Shown here: in pieces, positions 41,046 through 48,415 of the stretch
Layout: every line of letters begins with the position of its first letter
Numbering within the stretch: position 1 is the first letter of the stretch
NCBI RefSeq assembly: GCF_934476685.1
Contig: NZ_CAKSNX010000002.1
Coordinates: forward strand, 186,001 to 250,000
DNA: 64,000 nt
Source: an uncultured Ruminococcus sp.
GTDB taxonomy: Bacteria > Bacillota > Clostridia > Oscillospirales > Ruminococcaceae
Direction of reading: 5' to 3'
The notes under the pieces: model-generated
Told to the model about the DNA's origin: nothing
The model's database searches: none
Seen by the model: the letters and a program-made list of their open reading frames with translations, nothing else
Translations under genes and position numbers: made by a program

Positions 41046-42926
41046 ATGGATAACAAAAACGATTTCAATTTTTCATTCAATGAAGACGGTCTGCGTCTTT
41101 CAGATGATGATTTCACAGGCTCTGTAAAGGCTGCGAAAAAAGATACATCTTCGCCGAAAGAGAACGAAAAAACAGGCAGCAAAAAGGAAGATATGGCTAA
41201 AGCAATCGCAAGATCTATGGCTGCCGCAGCAGGGAACTCCTCGGAGCAGAATGCTCAGTCTGAGGGTGTTACTGACTTTTCGGACTATTTCGAGCCGCAG
41301 GATACGGTAGCATATTCTTCTGTGAAAACGGCTGAAAGAAGTGCAGAAAGAAAAAGCGGATCATCTGCAAAGAAAAAGACTTCTGCAAATTCAGCTAAAA
41401 GCGGAAAAAACAGCAAGAATCCAAGCAAGAAAAAAGGCAAAAAGAAGAAAAAATCTTCCGCAGGAAAGAAAGCTGCTATCATTCTTTCTGCCTGCGTAGT
41501 CGTTATGTGCGCAGGAGCAGGCGGACTTTACCTTGCAGGACTTAATGCTTATAAGGGAGTTTTTTTGGACAATACATATATCAACGGCATAGATGTGAGC
41601 GGCATGACACAGGCTGACGCAGCAAAGGCTGTTGAGGCGGCATCAGATATCCCTAAGAGCGTTGTCATCACCAAAAAGGACGGCAGCACTATCTCCATAA
41701 AAATGGAGGATATCGGCTATAAGGACAGCACAAAGGAAAAAGTCACAGAGTTCTATAAACAGCAGGATCATTATTCATGGCTGTCATCAAAGTTCAATGA
41801 AACTGAATATAAGATAGACCATTCTTTCAAGTATGATAAAAAATCCCTTGAGGGAATACTCAAAAGAAAGGTCGTTGACGCTCAGACCACAATAACTCCT
41901 GAGGACGCTTATATAAAGGAAACTGAGGACGGCAGCGGTGTGTTCACTATCGTCAATGAGGTCAACGGCGATAAGGTCGATACTGACAAGATAGATGTGC
42001 TTTACAAGTACGTTGAGTCTGCTCTTGACGAGGATACTTTTGAGATAAACATTTCGGGTGTTGACTGCTACGAAAAGGCTAAGGTAACTGCGGCTGACCT
42101 GCAGGAGGACTGCGATCATCTCAATAACCTCAGCAATATTGAGCTTACATTTGATTTCAACTATACGACAGAAGTCCTTGAAGGCTCTGAGATAATGGAC
42201 TGGATCGAATTTGACGCAGACGATCCTGCTGAGGGTTATACCGTCGATAAGGACAAGGCAATGACCTATGTCGAAAAACTTGCTGACAAGTACGATACTT
42301 TCGGCAAGGACAGAACTTTCAAGACTACCAACAGAGGTACTATCACAATGCCGCAGGGCGACGGCTGTTACGGCTGGTGGATAGATCAGGAAAAGACAAG
42401 AGATCTTATCTGCGAGCTTATCGAGGCAGGCGAGTCTGCCGAAACTGAGCCTGTTTACTATGTAAATCCGTATTCGTCATATACATATACCTGCGATCCT
42501 GACTGGAGAACAGCTGATACAGATTACAGCAATACATATTTTGAAGTTGACCTGTCTGCTCAGCATATGTGGTATTATGAAAACGGTGTTGTTAAAATGG
42601 AAAGCGACATAGTTTCGGGCTATCCGAGCGAATCGAGAAATACCCCTGCGGGAGTTTATAAGCTCTGGCTCAAGGAGAGAGGAAAAACTCTGACAGGAAG
42701 TTCCGACGGAAAATCCTATTCTTCATATGTTGAATACTGGAACAATATCAGTACCATAAGCATAGGTTTCCACGATGCATCATGGCAGAACGGTGTGTTC
42801 GGCGGAGAGAAATATAAGTCAAGCACATGGGGTTCTCACGGCTGTATAAATCTGCCGTTCGACAAGGCGAAGTACATCTATGAAAACTGTGCCGAAGGTA
42901 CACCTGTGTTCGCATACTGGTCATAA
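41046..42926 (+). CDS. L,D-transpeptidase (YkuD) with peptidoglycan-binding domain
   Basis: A 626-residue type II membrane protein. A long charged, Lys/Ser-rich cytoplasmic tail (1-140) ends in a poly-basic KKKGKKKKKS tract. One transmembrane helix (~142-165, IILSACVVVMCAGAGGLYLAG) follows. The extracellular part has PG_binding_4-like sequence (TYINGIDVSGMTQADAAKAV) and a C-terminal YkuD domain with catalytic SHGCINLPF, plus upstream His in IGFHDASW. It would make 3-3 peptidoglycan cross-links or attach proteins to peptidoglycan. Monocistronic, but adjacent to the TasA-like cluster. Confidence 0.9.
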   Translation: MDNKNDFNFSFNEDGLRLSDDDFTGSVKAAKKDTSSPKENEKTGSKKEDMAKAIARSMAAAAGNSSEQNAQSEGVTDFSDYFEPQDTVAYSSVKTAERSAERKSGSSAKKKTSANSAKSGKNSKNPSKKKGKKKKKSSAGKKAAIILSACVVVMCAGAGGLYLAGLNAYKGVFLDNTYINGIDVSGMTQADAAKAVEAASDIPKSVVITKKDGSTISIKMEDIGYKDSTKEKVTEFYKQQDHYSWLSSKFNETEYKIDHSFKYDKKSLEGILKRKVVDAQTTITPEDAYIKETEDGSGVFTIVNEVNGDKVDTDKIDVLYKYVESALDEDTFEINISGVDCYEKAKVTAADLQEDCDHLNNLSNIELTFDFNYTTEVLEGSEIMDWIEFDADDPAEGYTVDKDKAMTYVEKLADKYDTFGKDRTFKTTNRGTITMPQGDGCYGWWIDQEKTRDLICELIEAGESAETEPVYYVNPYSSYTYTCDPDWRTADTDYSNTYFEVDLSAQHMWYYENGVVKMESDIVSGYPSESRNTPAGVYKLWLKERGKTLTGSSDGKSYSSYVEYWNNISTISIGFHDASWQNGVFGGEKYKSSTWGSHGCINLPFDKAKYIYENCAEGTPVFAYWS

Positions 42927-42933
42927 ATCAAAG

Positions 42934-42965
42934 GCTGTATTCATTTCGGTGGATACAGCTTTTTT
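42934..42965 (+). terminator. Terminator after L,D-transpeptidase
   Basis: GCTGTAT and ATACAGC with a 12-base loop, then TTTTTT. The remainder of the 42927-43274 gap is AT-rich and holds the next promoter. Confidence 0.75.
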
Positions 42966-43153
42966 ACGCCCGAAATGCTTGAGTAAATTTTGCTATAATT
43001 AAGCATACATTTTTACTAATTTATATTTAGTAATAAATTGTTGAAGTGTAAAAATGCCGAAAAATGTGGGGAAATGTTTTCGATTACACTGATTTGTGAC
43101 TAGGATATGAATATGGTTAAAAGTAAATTCGATTGTTAATAGTCTACGAACAT

Positions 43154-43182
43154 TTGACAAATTGTGCAGTAAAATGTATAAT
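43154..43182 (+). promoter_or_regulatory. Promoter of the TasA-like gene
   Basis: TTGACA (43154-43159), 17 bases, TATAAT (43177-43182), a near-perfect sigma-A promoter with a ~85-base leader. Confidence 0.85.
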
Positions 43183-43274
43183 AATATACAAGAAAAGGGG
43201 TTATTCGTGGAAAAAATAGAACTCCTATTTTGTATCGGAAAAACGATAAATTTATTTATGAAGGGGATTTAGAA

Positions 43275-44300
43275 ATGAAAACTAATGAAAGACAAACATC
43301 AGCTAAGAAAAAACTGATACCTGCTGTCGCAATGCTTACCGCATCAGCCGTAATGCTGACAACCGCTACATATGCATGGTTTACAATGAATAGATCAGCA
43401 CAGGTTGAGGGACTTCAGATGTCAGCAACAACAAGTAGTTCACTTGAAATTTCACTTGGAGAACTCGATTCTGTTACAAATCCTGCAAAGGATAGTACTA
43501 CTTGGACAAGAAAGATTGCTGTTAGTGATTTTTATAAGGAAATTGGAAAACTTAAGCCTGCTTCTTCTGCAACTGGTAATGTACTTTATCATGTTGACGA
43601 AACTGGAGTTTATGCCGGTGGTACAAAGGTTGCTGATGATACAGATGTAGAGGCGGTAAAAACTAATAATACTGCTAAGCTTACCCCTGGAAAAGCAACA
43701 GGTAAAATTGCACAGTTGACAGAAGATCGGGATTGCGGATATTTTATTGATGTTCCTATGTGGATCAGATCGAGTAATAAGACAGCAAGTACAGTTTATT
43801 GTACTGTTTCAATTGTAGATGGTGAAAATGCTGATACAACTGCTACTGGAACTGATCTTTTAAAGGCTGTTCGTGTTGCAATTATTCCTGTAAATAAGGG
43901 TAATGATTCTGTAGCATTGACAGGCTCAGCTACTATGACTGGTGCAGCTAGTGATTTAACAGCAAATACATCAGATGCAGGTACAACAACTATCTTTGGT
44001 TTAAATAGTGATACCTATAATTCTAAAGTCTTGAATGCAGTAGGCAAGTACTCAGCTACTGGTACTACAATTGCTGCACCAACTGTTAAGGATGCTAATG
44101 ACGGTACATCAGATTATATAACTGCAAAAAATGAAGCGGTATTTGAACTTCCAGCAGCAACAGAGTCTACTTATGGTGTAGAGAGTTTTATAGTAAGAGT
44201 ATGGATTGAAGGCGAAAGTGAATATTGTTCAGACCTTACAGCTAATCAGGATTGGAATATCAATTTTGATTTCTCACTTGATCAGAGAACTGGTGTATAA
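43275..44300 (+). CDS. Secreted TasA/CalY-like surface protein
   Basis: A 341-residue exported protein. The signal region KKKLIPAVAMLTASAVMLTTATYAWFT has a long hydrophobic core with a probable cleavage after TYA. The mature part is Thr/Ala/Ser-rich and predicted to be beta-rich. Near residue 313 is a V-W-I-E-G-x3-x-C motif, also found as V-I-W-L-E-G in the membrane-anchored protein at 45316. This start, the beta-rich body and the nearby SipW-type peptidases resemble the TasA/camelysin (M73) family of matrix fibres. Family membership is inferred from these features. Base use is more AT-rich than in neighbours. ATG 43275 with AAGGGGAT is chosen. Its own promoter and terminator suggest separate, high expression. 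Confidence 0.72.
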   Translation: MKTNERQTSAKKKLIPAVAMLTASAVMLTTATYAWFTMNRSAQVEGLQMSATTSSSLEISLGELDSVTNPAKDSTTWTRKIAVSDFYKEIGKLKPASSATGNVLYHVDETGVYAGGTKVADDTDVEAVKTNNTAKLTPGKATGKIAQLTEDRDCGYFIDVPMWIRSSNKTASTVYCTVSIVDGENADTTATGTDLLKAVRVAIIPVNKGNDSVALTGSATMTGAASDLTANTSDAGTTTIFGLNSDTYNSKVLNAVGKYSATGTTIAAPTVKDANDGTSDYITAKNEAVFELPAATESTYGVESFIVRVWIEGESEYCSDLTANQDWNINFDFSLDQRTGV

Positions 44301-44320
44301 ATCTAAACTAAATACAACAA

Positions 44321-44347
44321 AAACGCCGACCAAAATCGGCGTTTTTT
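44321..44347 (+). terminator. Terminator of the TasA-like gene
   Basis: AAACGCCGA-CCAAAA-TCGGCGTTT with a following T run. Confidence 0.9.
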
Positions 44348-44425
44348 GGAATTTAAAGCTTTTTTGAATATTAACAAATACGGCGGTTGCTTTGCATTAA
44401 ATGGAAAATCAGCCGCCGCTTTTTC

Positions 44426-44454
44426 TTGACTTTTATATACGTTTATTGTATAAT
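44426..44454 (+). promoter_or_regulatory. Promoter of the EAL/SipW/AAA operon
   Basis: TTGACT (44426-44431), 17 bases, TATAAT (44449-44454), 60 bases before the first ATG. Confidence 0.85.
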
Positions 44455-44514
44455 ATTATTAAGTATTATGTGGTTTTAAGGACTATTTTGACGAATTGAG
44501 GAGGGCGGCTTGAT

Positions 44515-45285
44515 ATGATCGAAAATAACGGCTTTTCTACCGTTGACGGCGTTCGTGCTATTGAACTGCTGTACCGCCCCATAAAGAATGTTGACGATAA
44601 TGATACATCTTTCTATCAGACCGAATTAAGGCTTAACGGACCTCAGCTCGGCGTACTTCTCCCTAAGGATTTTATCCCCGTGGCGGAGCTTTCCGAACAA
44701 TGTATCAGTATTTTCAAACTCGCTTTTGTTCAGCTTTTGCAGGCAATAAATAAATTCAAAAGCCGTGATATCGACTTTTCGTGGATATCTGTCTATATGC
44801 CTGTCAGATTTCTCCGCCGTGATGACTGCGTTAAAACCGTTACAGACCTGTGCGGCAAGCTTGACGTTATGAGCAAGAAAATATGCTTTGAGATATCTGA
44901 CAACCTGCTTTTGGAAACCGACGGCTCAGCCGCTGAAAATATCAATGCGCTGAGGGATAAAGGCTTTCACTTTTTGCTGAACAGCTTTGGCGGCGATAAC
45001 TGCAATATGATAAAAATGGCTGATTTCAATGTCGATTTCGTTATGCTCAGTTCGTCAGTGATAAAAACTCTCGGCAGTAATGAAAGAGCGGACAGCTGTG
45101 TGCGCTCACTTATCAATTTTGTAAACGATCTTGGGGCAGAACCTGTTGCGGCTGAGATATTTGAAAACTCACAGCGCAGTCAGCTTTCGGAATATCAATG
45201 CCTTTACTACACAGGCGACAGTGCAGGAAAATGCATTGCTGAGAGATATATGCGCAGGCGCAGTAATCAGAACTCTGATTTTTAA
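44515..45285 (+). CDS. Degenerate EAL-domain protein
   Basis: A 256-residue soluble protein with an EAL-domain outline. ELRLNG takes the place of the EAL motif; CFEISDNLLLE, then LRDKGFHFLLNSFGGDNCNMIKM replaces DDFGTGYSS; and VAAEIFENSQRSQLSEYQCLYYTGDSAGK replaces AEGVE(T/N)..QGY. The EAL Glu and the DDFG Asp pair are lost, so phosphodiesterase activity is unlikely. A c-di-GMP receptor role is inferred. It opens the TasA/SipW operon, with GAGGAGGG before ATG, and may couple surface-fibre production to the c-di-GMP pool. Confidence 0.7.
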   Translation: MIENNGFSTVDGVRAIELLYRPIKNVDDNDTSFYQTELRLNGPQLGVLLPKDFIPVAELSEQCISIFKLAFVQLLQAINKFKSRDIDFSWISVYMPVRFLRRDDCVKTVTDLCGKLDVMSKKICFEISDNLLLETDGSAAENINALRDKGFHFLLNSFGGDNCNMIKMADFNVDFVMLSSSVIKTLGSNERADSCVRSLINFVNDLGAEPVAAEIFENSQRSQLSEYQCLYYTGDSAGKCIAERYMRRRSNQNSDF

Positions 45286-45315
45286 TTAAAAACTAATTTT
45301 ACAGGAGATACAATT

Positions 45316-46056
45316 TTGGAAGAAAAAGTTATCGAAAGGGACGAGCGCAATAAAGTCGTAGACGTGCTTGAACTGCGAAGAACGGCGAAAGAGGCTAAAC
45401 GCTATACCGTTATAATGCGTGTCTTCGGGATACTTGTTATTATTCTGATAGCAGTTGTGGCGGCGGCATATGCGGTATCATATTTCTATGACAAGTACGG
45501 CAGCTTTACAGTTAAGATCAATAAATACGATATGATAGATCAGGGACTTACTCTGTCGGAAACTCCCGACTATGAGCGTTCAAACGCAAGACTTAATGCG
45601 GATATAGTTTATGATATGACAAATATCAGCGGAGAGGATCTTCCTGATAATATTGATATGGTCAACGGAAGTCATAATGGCGAAAGCTATATTGCCTATA
45701 CTTTTTACCTGATAAATTCGGGTAAGGATACTCTTACATACGACAGCGAAATGACTATCGAAAATGTCACAAACAATGTTGACGAGGCGATAAGAGTAGC
45801 GCTTTATGTGAACGGCGAAAAAACAGTTTACGGCAAAACAAAATCCAACGGTACAGGCAAAGAATCCGACTGTGATTCAGAGTTTGCATCGTCCACAAAA
45901 GTTATGACTTCAAGACGTGAAAAGTTTGCTCCGGGGGATAAAGATAAATTTACCGTTGTTATCTGGCTTGAGGGAAACGATCCCGACTGTCTGGATAATA
46001 TAATCGGCGGAACAATGAAACTTGGAATGGACTTTAAAATTGTAGAGGGAACCTGA
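45316..46056 (+). CDS. Membrane-anchored TasA-like protein
   Basis: A 246-residue protein with a ~35-residue charged cytoplasmic start, one transmembrane helix (VFGILVIILIAVVAAAYAV, ~37-56) and an extracellular beta-rich domain. W217 lies in VVIWLEGNDPDC, followed by GGTMKLGMDFKI, mirroring the C-terminus of the secreted protein at 43275. TTG start at 45316 follows AGGAG with good spacing. It could anchor or nucleate a fibre of the secreted protein, or be cleaved by the adjacent SipW. Both ideas are inference. Confidence 0.68.
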   Translation: MEEKVIERDERNKVVDVLELRRTAKEAKRYTVIMRVFGILVIILIAVVAAAYAVSYFYDKYGSFTVKINKYDMIDQGLTLSETPDYERSNARLNADIVYDMTNISGEDLPDNIDMVNGSHNGESYIAYTFYLINSGKDTLTYDSEMTIENVTNNVDEAIRVALYVNGEKTVYGKTKSNGTGKESDCDSEFASSTKVMTSRREKFAPGDKDKFTVVIWLEGNDPDCLDNIIGGTMKLGMDFKIVEGT

Positions 46057-46085
46057 TCAAAAAATAAGAAATTGAGGTAAGAAAA

Positions 46086-46757
46086 ATGAAAAAAACTTTA
46101 AAAATCGGATTTAACGTCATAGCATGGATCGTCCTTGTGCTTGCACTTATCGTGACGATACTTGTATTTTCGTCAGACAGGAATAACGGTGTGGCGAACA
46201 TCTTCGGCTATATTCCGCTGACGGTAGAGTCTGACTCTATGAAACCGACATTCAAAAAGGACGATCTCATAATCGTCAAGGAGATAGACGATATCAACAG
46301 CCTTAAAAAGGGCGACGTTATCACTTTCTGGACAATAGATATCGTTGAGGGACAGAAAGTAAAAAATACCCACCGTATCGTTGAAGTCGTAGAAGAAAAC
46401 GGCACAAAGAGTTTCGTTACACGAGGCGATGCAAACGATGCAAACGATAGCTATAACGTGTATGCCAGCGACATAATCGGTCAGTGGACAAACGCAAAGC
46501 TGGGCGGATTCGGCAAGGTGATGAGTTTCCTGCGTACAAAGACAGGCTTCTTTATCTGCATACTTATCCCTATCGCACTTTTCTTCCTGTTCGAGCTTTA
46601 TAAGCTGATCGTTACGATTGTAGAGATCAAGCGCCCTGTTATCACGGAAAGTGACGAGGAAGAGATCAAAAGACGTGCTGTCGAGGAATATCTTGCCGAG
46701 CAGAAGAAAAAAGAGGAAGAAAATTCGCAGCAGAACGATACTGAAAACAAAGATTAA
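46086..46757 (+). CDS. Signal peptidase I, SipW (ER) type, copy 1
   Basis: A 223-residue membrane protease. An N-terminal helix (~8-30) precedes the catalytic Ser51 in ESDSMKPTF. His96 in NTHRIVEV replaces the Lys of ordinary SipS/LepB, which is the ER/SipW-type signature, and FVTRGDANDAND completes the active site. A C-terminal helix (~155-180) is followed by a charged coiled-coil tail (EEEIKRRAVEEYLAEQKKKE). SipW processes TasA in Bacillus; here the TasA-like proteins at 43275 and 45316 are the obvious substrates. Confidence 0.88.
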   Translation: MKKTLKIGFNVIAWIVLVLALIVTILVFSSDRNNGVANIFGYIPLTVESDSMKPTFKKDDLIIVKEIDDINSLKKGDVITFWTIDIVEGQKVKNTHRIVEVVEENGTKSFVTRGDANDANDSYNVYASDIIGQWTNAKLGGFGKVMSFLRTKTGFFICILIPIALFFLFELYKLIVTIVEIKRPVITESDEEEIKRRAVEEYLAEQKKKEEENSQQNDTENKD

Positions 46758-46803
46758 AAAGATCAAGTTGATATATTGCTGATGATTGGATCAGGAGAAT
46801 GTT

Positions 46804-48384
46804 ATGAACGGATTTCTGAAATGGTTTTTTGTGTTTATATCTGAAATGCTTGGAGGTTTCGGTCTTATCTTCAAGGGTTTGTGGAATGGCATAAAACAGA
46901 TTTTTAATATTAAGGAATACATAAAAATATTCAAGAATTACTCCACCGAATTTGGTGTGCTGGGCTGGATACTGGCTGTTATTGCAGTAGTGGTAGTTGT
47001 GGCTATCTTTGCTCTTATTGTTTTTATGATAGTGCTTGCTGTGAGAAAGTATCTGAGATTCAGACATTCGATCGTCAGCAACGAAGATCTTATTGAAGAG
47101 ATCGCTGATCTCCAGCATAAGGTCATAAAAATGACTAAGGAAAAGGACGATATCATGGCGATGAAAGTCGCTCAGATGGGTCTGCCGAACAGAACGGGTG
47201 AGGCTCTTGCTCTTGCCGGCGGTGCTGTGTATGATGAGAATGGCGAACCTGATGCGGCAGGCGGCGAGGGTGCTGTTACATCTGACGGCGTTATCCAGAC
47301 TGCGGATCACAGATTTTCAAAGCTTATCGAAGTGGATACATTCTATGCCGATTATACTCCGCCTGAGTATGACAACGAGATAACACTCAGCGGCATATGC
47401 GAGGCATACAGAAATTTTGCCTGCTCAAGAATGCATCTGTATTATGATATCAAAACTATCAGACTTTTCATTGCAGGTATGGCATCTACAAAGCTGATTA
47501 TCCTGCAAGGTATTTCCGGTACAGGTAAAACATCGTTGCCGTATTCTTTCGGTAAGTTCCTGCAAAACGATACGACCATAGCGTCGGTTCAGCCATCATG
47601 GCGTGACAGAACGGAACTTTTCGGTTACTTCAACGAATTTACCAAGAACTTCAATGAAACGGAAGTCCTCAAGAGAATATATTCCTCAAGCTTTAATAAT
47701 GATATCAACCTCATTCTTCTCGATGAAATGAACATCGCAAGAATTGAGTATTACTTTGCGGAAATGCTCTCCATACTCGAAATGCCTAATGCGGATGAGT
47801 GGAAACTTGACCTTGTGCCGAGCGTTTGGAGTACAGACCCGATACATCTTGATAAAGGTAAGCTTTGCATTCCGCAGAATATATGGTATATCGGTACTGC
47901 GAATAACGACGATTCTACATTCGCTATTTCAGATAAGGTATATGACCGTGCTCAGCCGATCAACCTTGACGCTAAGGGAATTGCCTTTGACGCACCTGAT
48001 ACACCGCCTATAAATTTGGGTTACGATCATCTTAACGATCTGTTCCAACAGGCATTTAAGGCATATCCTGTTTCGCAGGAAAACCTTAAAAAGATACAGC
48101 AGCTTGACCTTTGGGTAATCGAAAAGCTGCGTGTGGCTTTCGGTAACCGTATCCTTAAACAGATGAACCTGTTTGTGCCTGTATACGTTGCCTGCGGCGG
48201 AGAAGAGATTGACGGTATCGATTATGTGCTTGCCACTAAGATATTCAGAAAGTTTGAATCTCTTAACCTTGCAATGCTCAGAGATGAGCTTAAAGAGCTT
48301 TGCGTTTACATTCAGAAATCTTTTGGTAAGAACTCTATGAAGGAATCTATCGAATATCTTGAAAGACTGCAGAAGCTCTATTGA
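46804..48384 (+). CDS. Membrane-anchored McrB-like AAA+ ATPase
   Basis: A 526-residue protein. Two hydrophobic segments lie at ~5-27 and ~53-80 (ILAVIAVVVVVAIFALIVF), followed by a short coiled coil (DLIEEIADLQHKVIKMTKE). The AAA+ module has Walker A GISGTGKT (236-243), Walker B LILLDEMN (~303), sensor GTANNDDS (~362) and DRA in SDKVYDRAQ, all in McrB/AAA_5 style. The N-terminal DNA-binding domain of McrB is missing and replaced by the membrane anchor. The partner at 48416 is DUF2357-like, the same pairing as McrB-McrC relatives. Position inside the SipW/TasA operon suggests a role in surface export or assembly rather than restriction. Confidence 0.8.
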   Translation: MNGFLKWFFVFISEMLGGFGLIFKGLWNGIKQIFNIKEYIKIFKNYSTEFGVLGWILAVIAVVVVVAIFALIVFMIVLAVRKYLRFRHSIVSNEDLIEEIADLQHKVIKMTKEKDDIMAMKVAQMGLPNRTGEALALAGGAVYDENGEPDAAGGEGAVTSDGVIQTADHRFSKLIEVDTFYADYTPPEYDNEITLSGICEAYRNFACSRMHLYYDIKTIRLFIAGMASTKLIILQGISGTGKTSLPYSFGKFLQNDTTIASVQPSWRDRTELFGYFNEFTKNFNETEVLKRIYSSSFNNDINLILLDEMNIARIEYYFAEMLSILEMPNADEWKLDLVPSVWSTDPIHLDKGKLCIPQNIWYIGTANNDDSTFAISDKVYDRAQPINLDAKGIAFDAPDTPPINLGYDHLNDLFQQAFKAYPVSQENLKKIQQLDLWVIEKLRVAFGNRILKQMNLFVPVYVACGGEEIDGIDYVLATKIFRKFESLNLAMLRDELKELCVYIQKSFGKNSMKESIEYLERLQKLY

Positions 48385-48415
48385 TCCATAAAAAATATGA
48401 AGAGGAGGGAATAAG

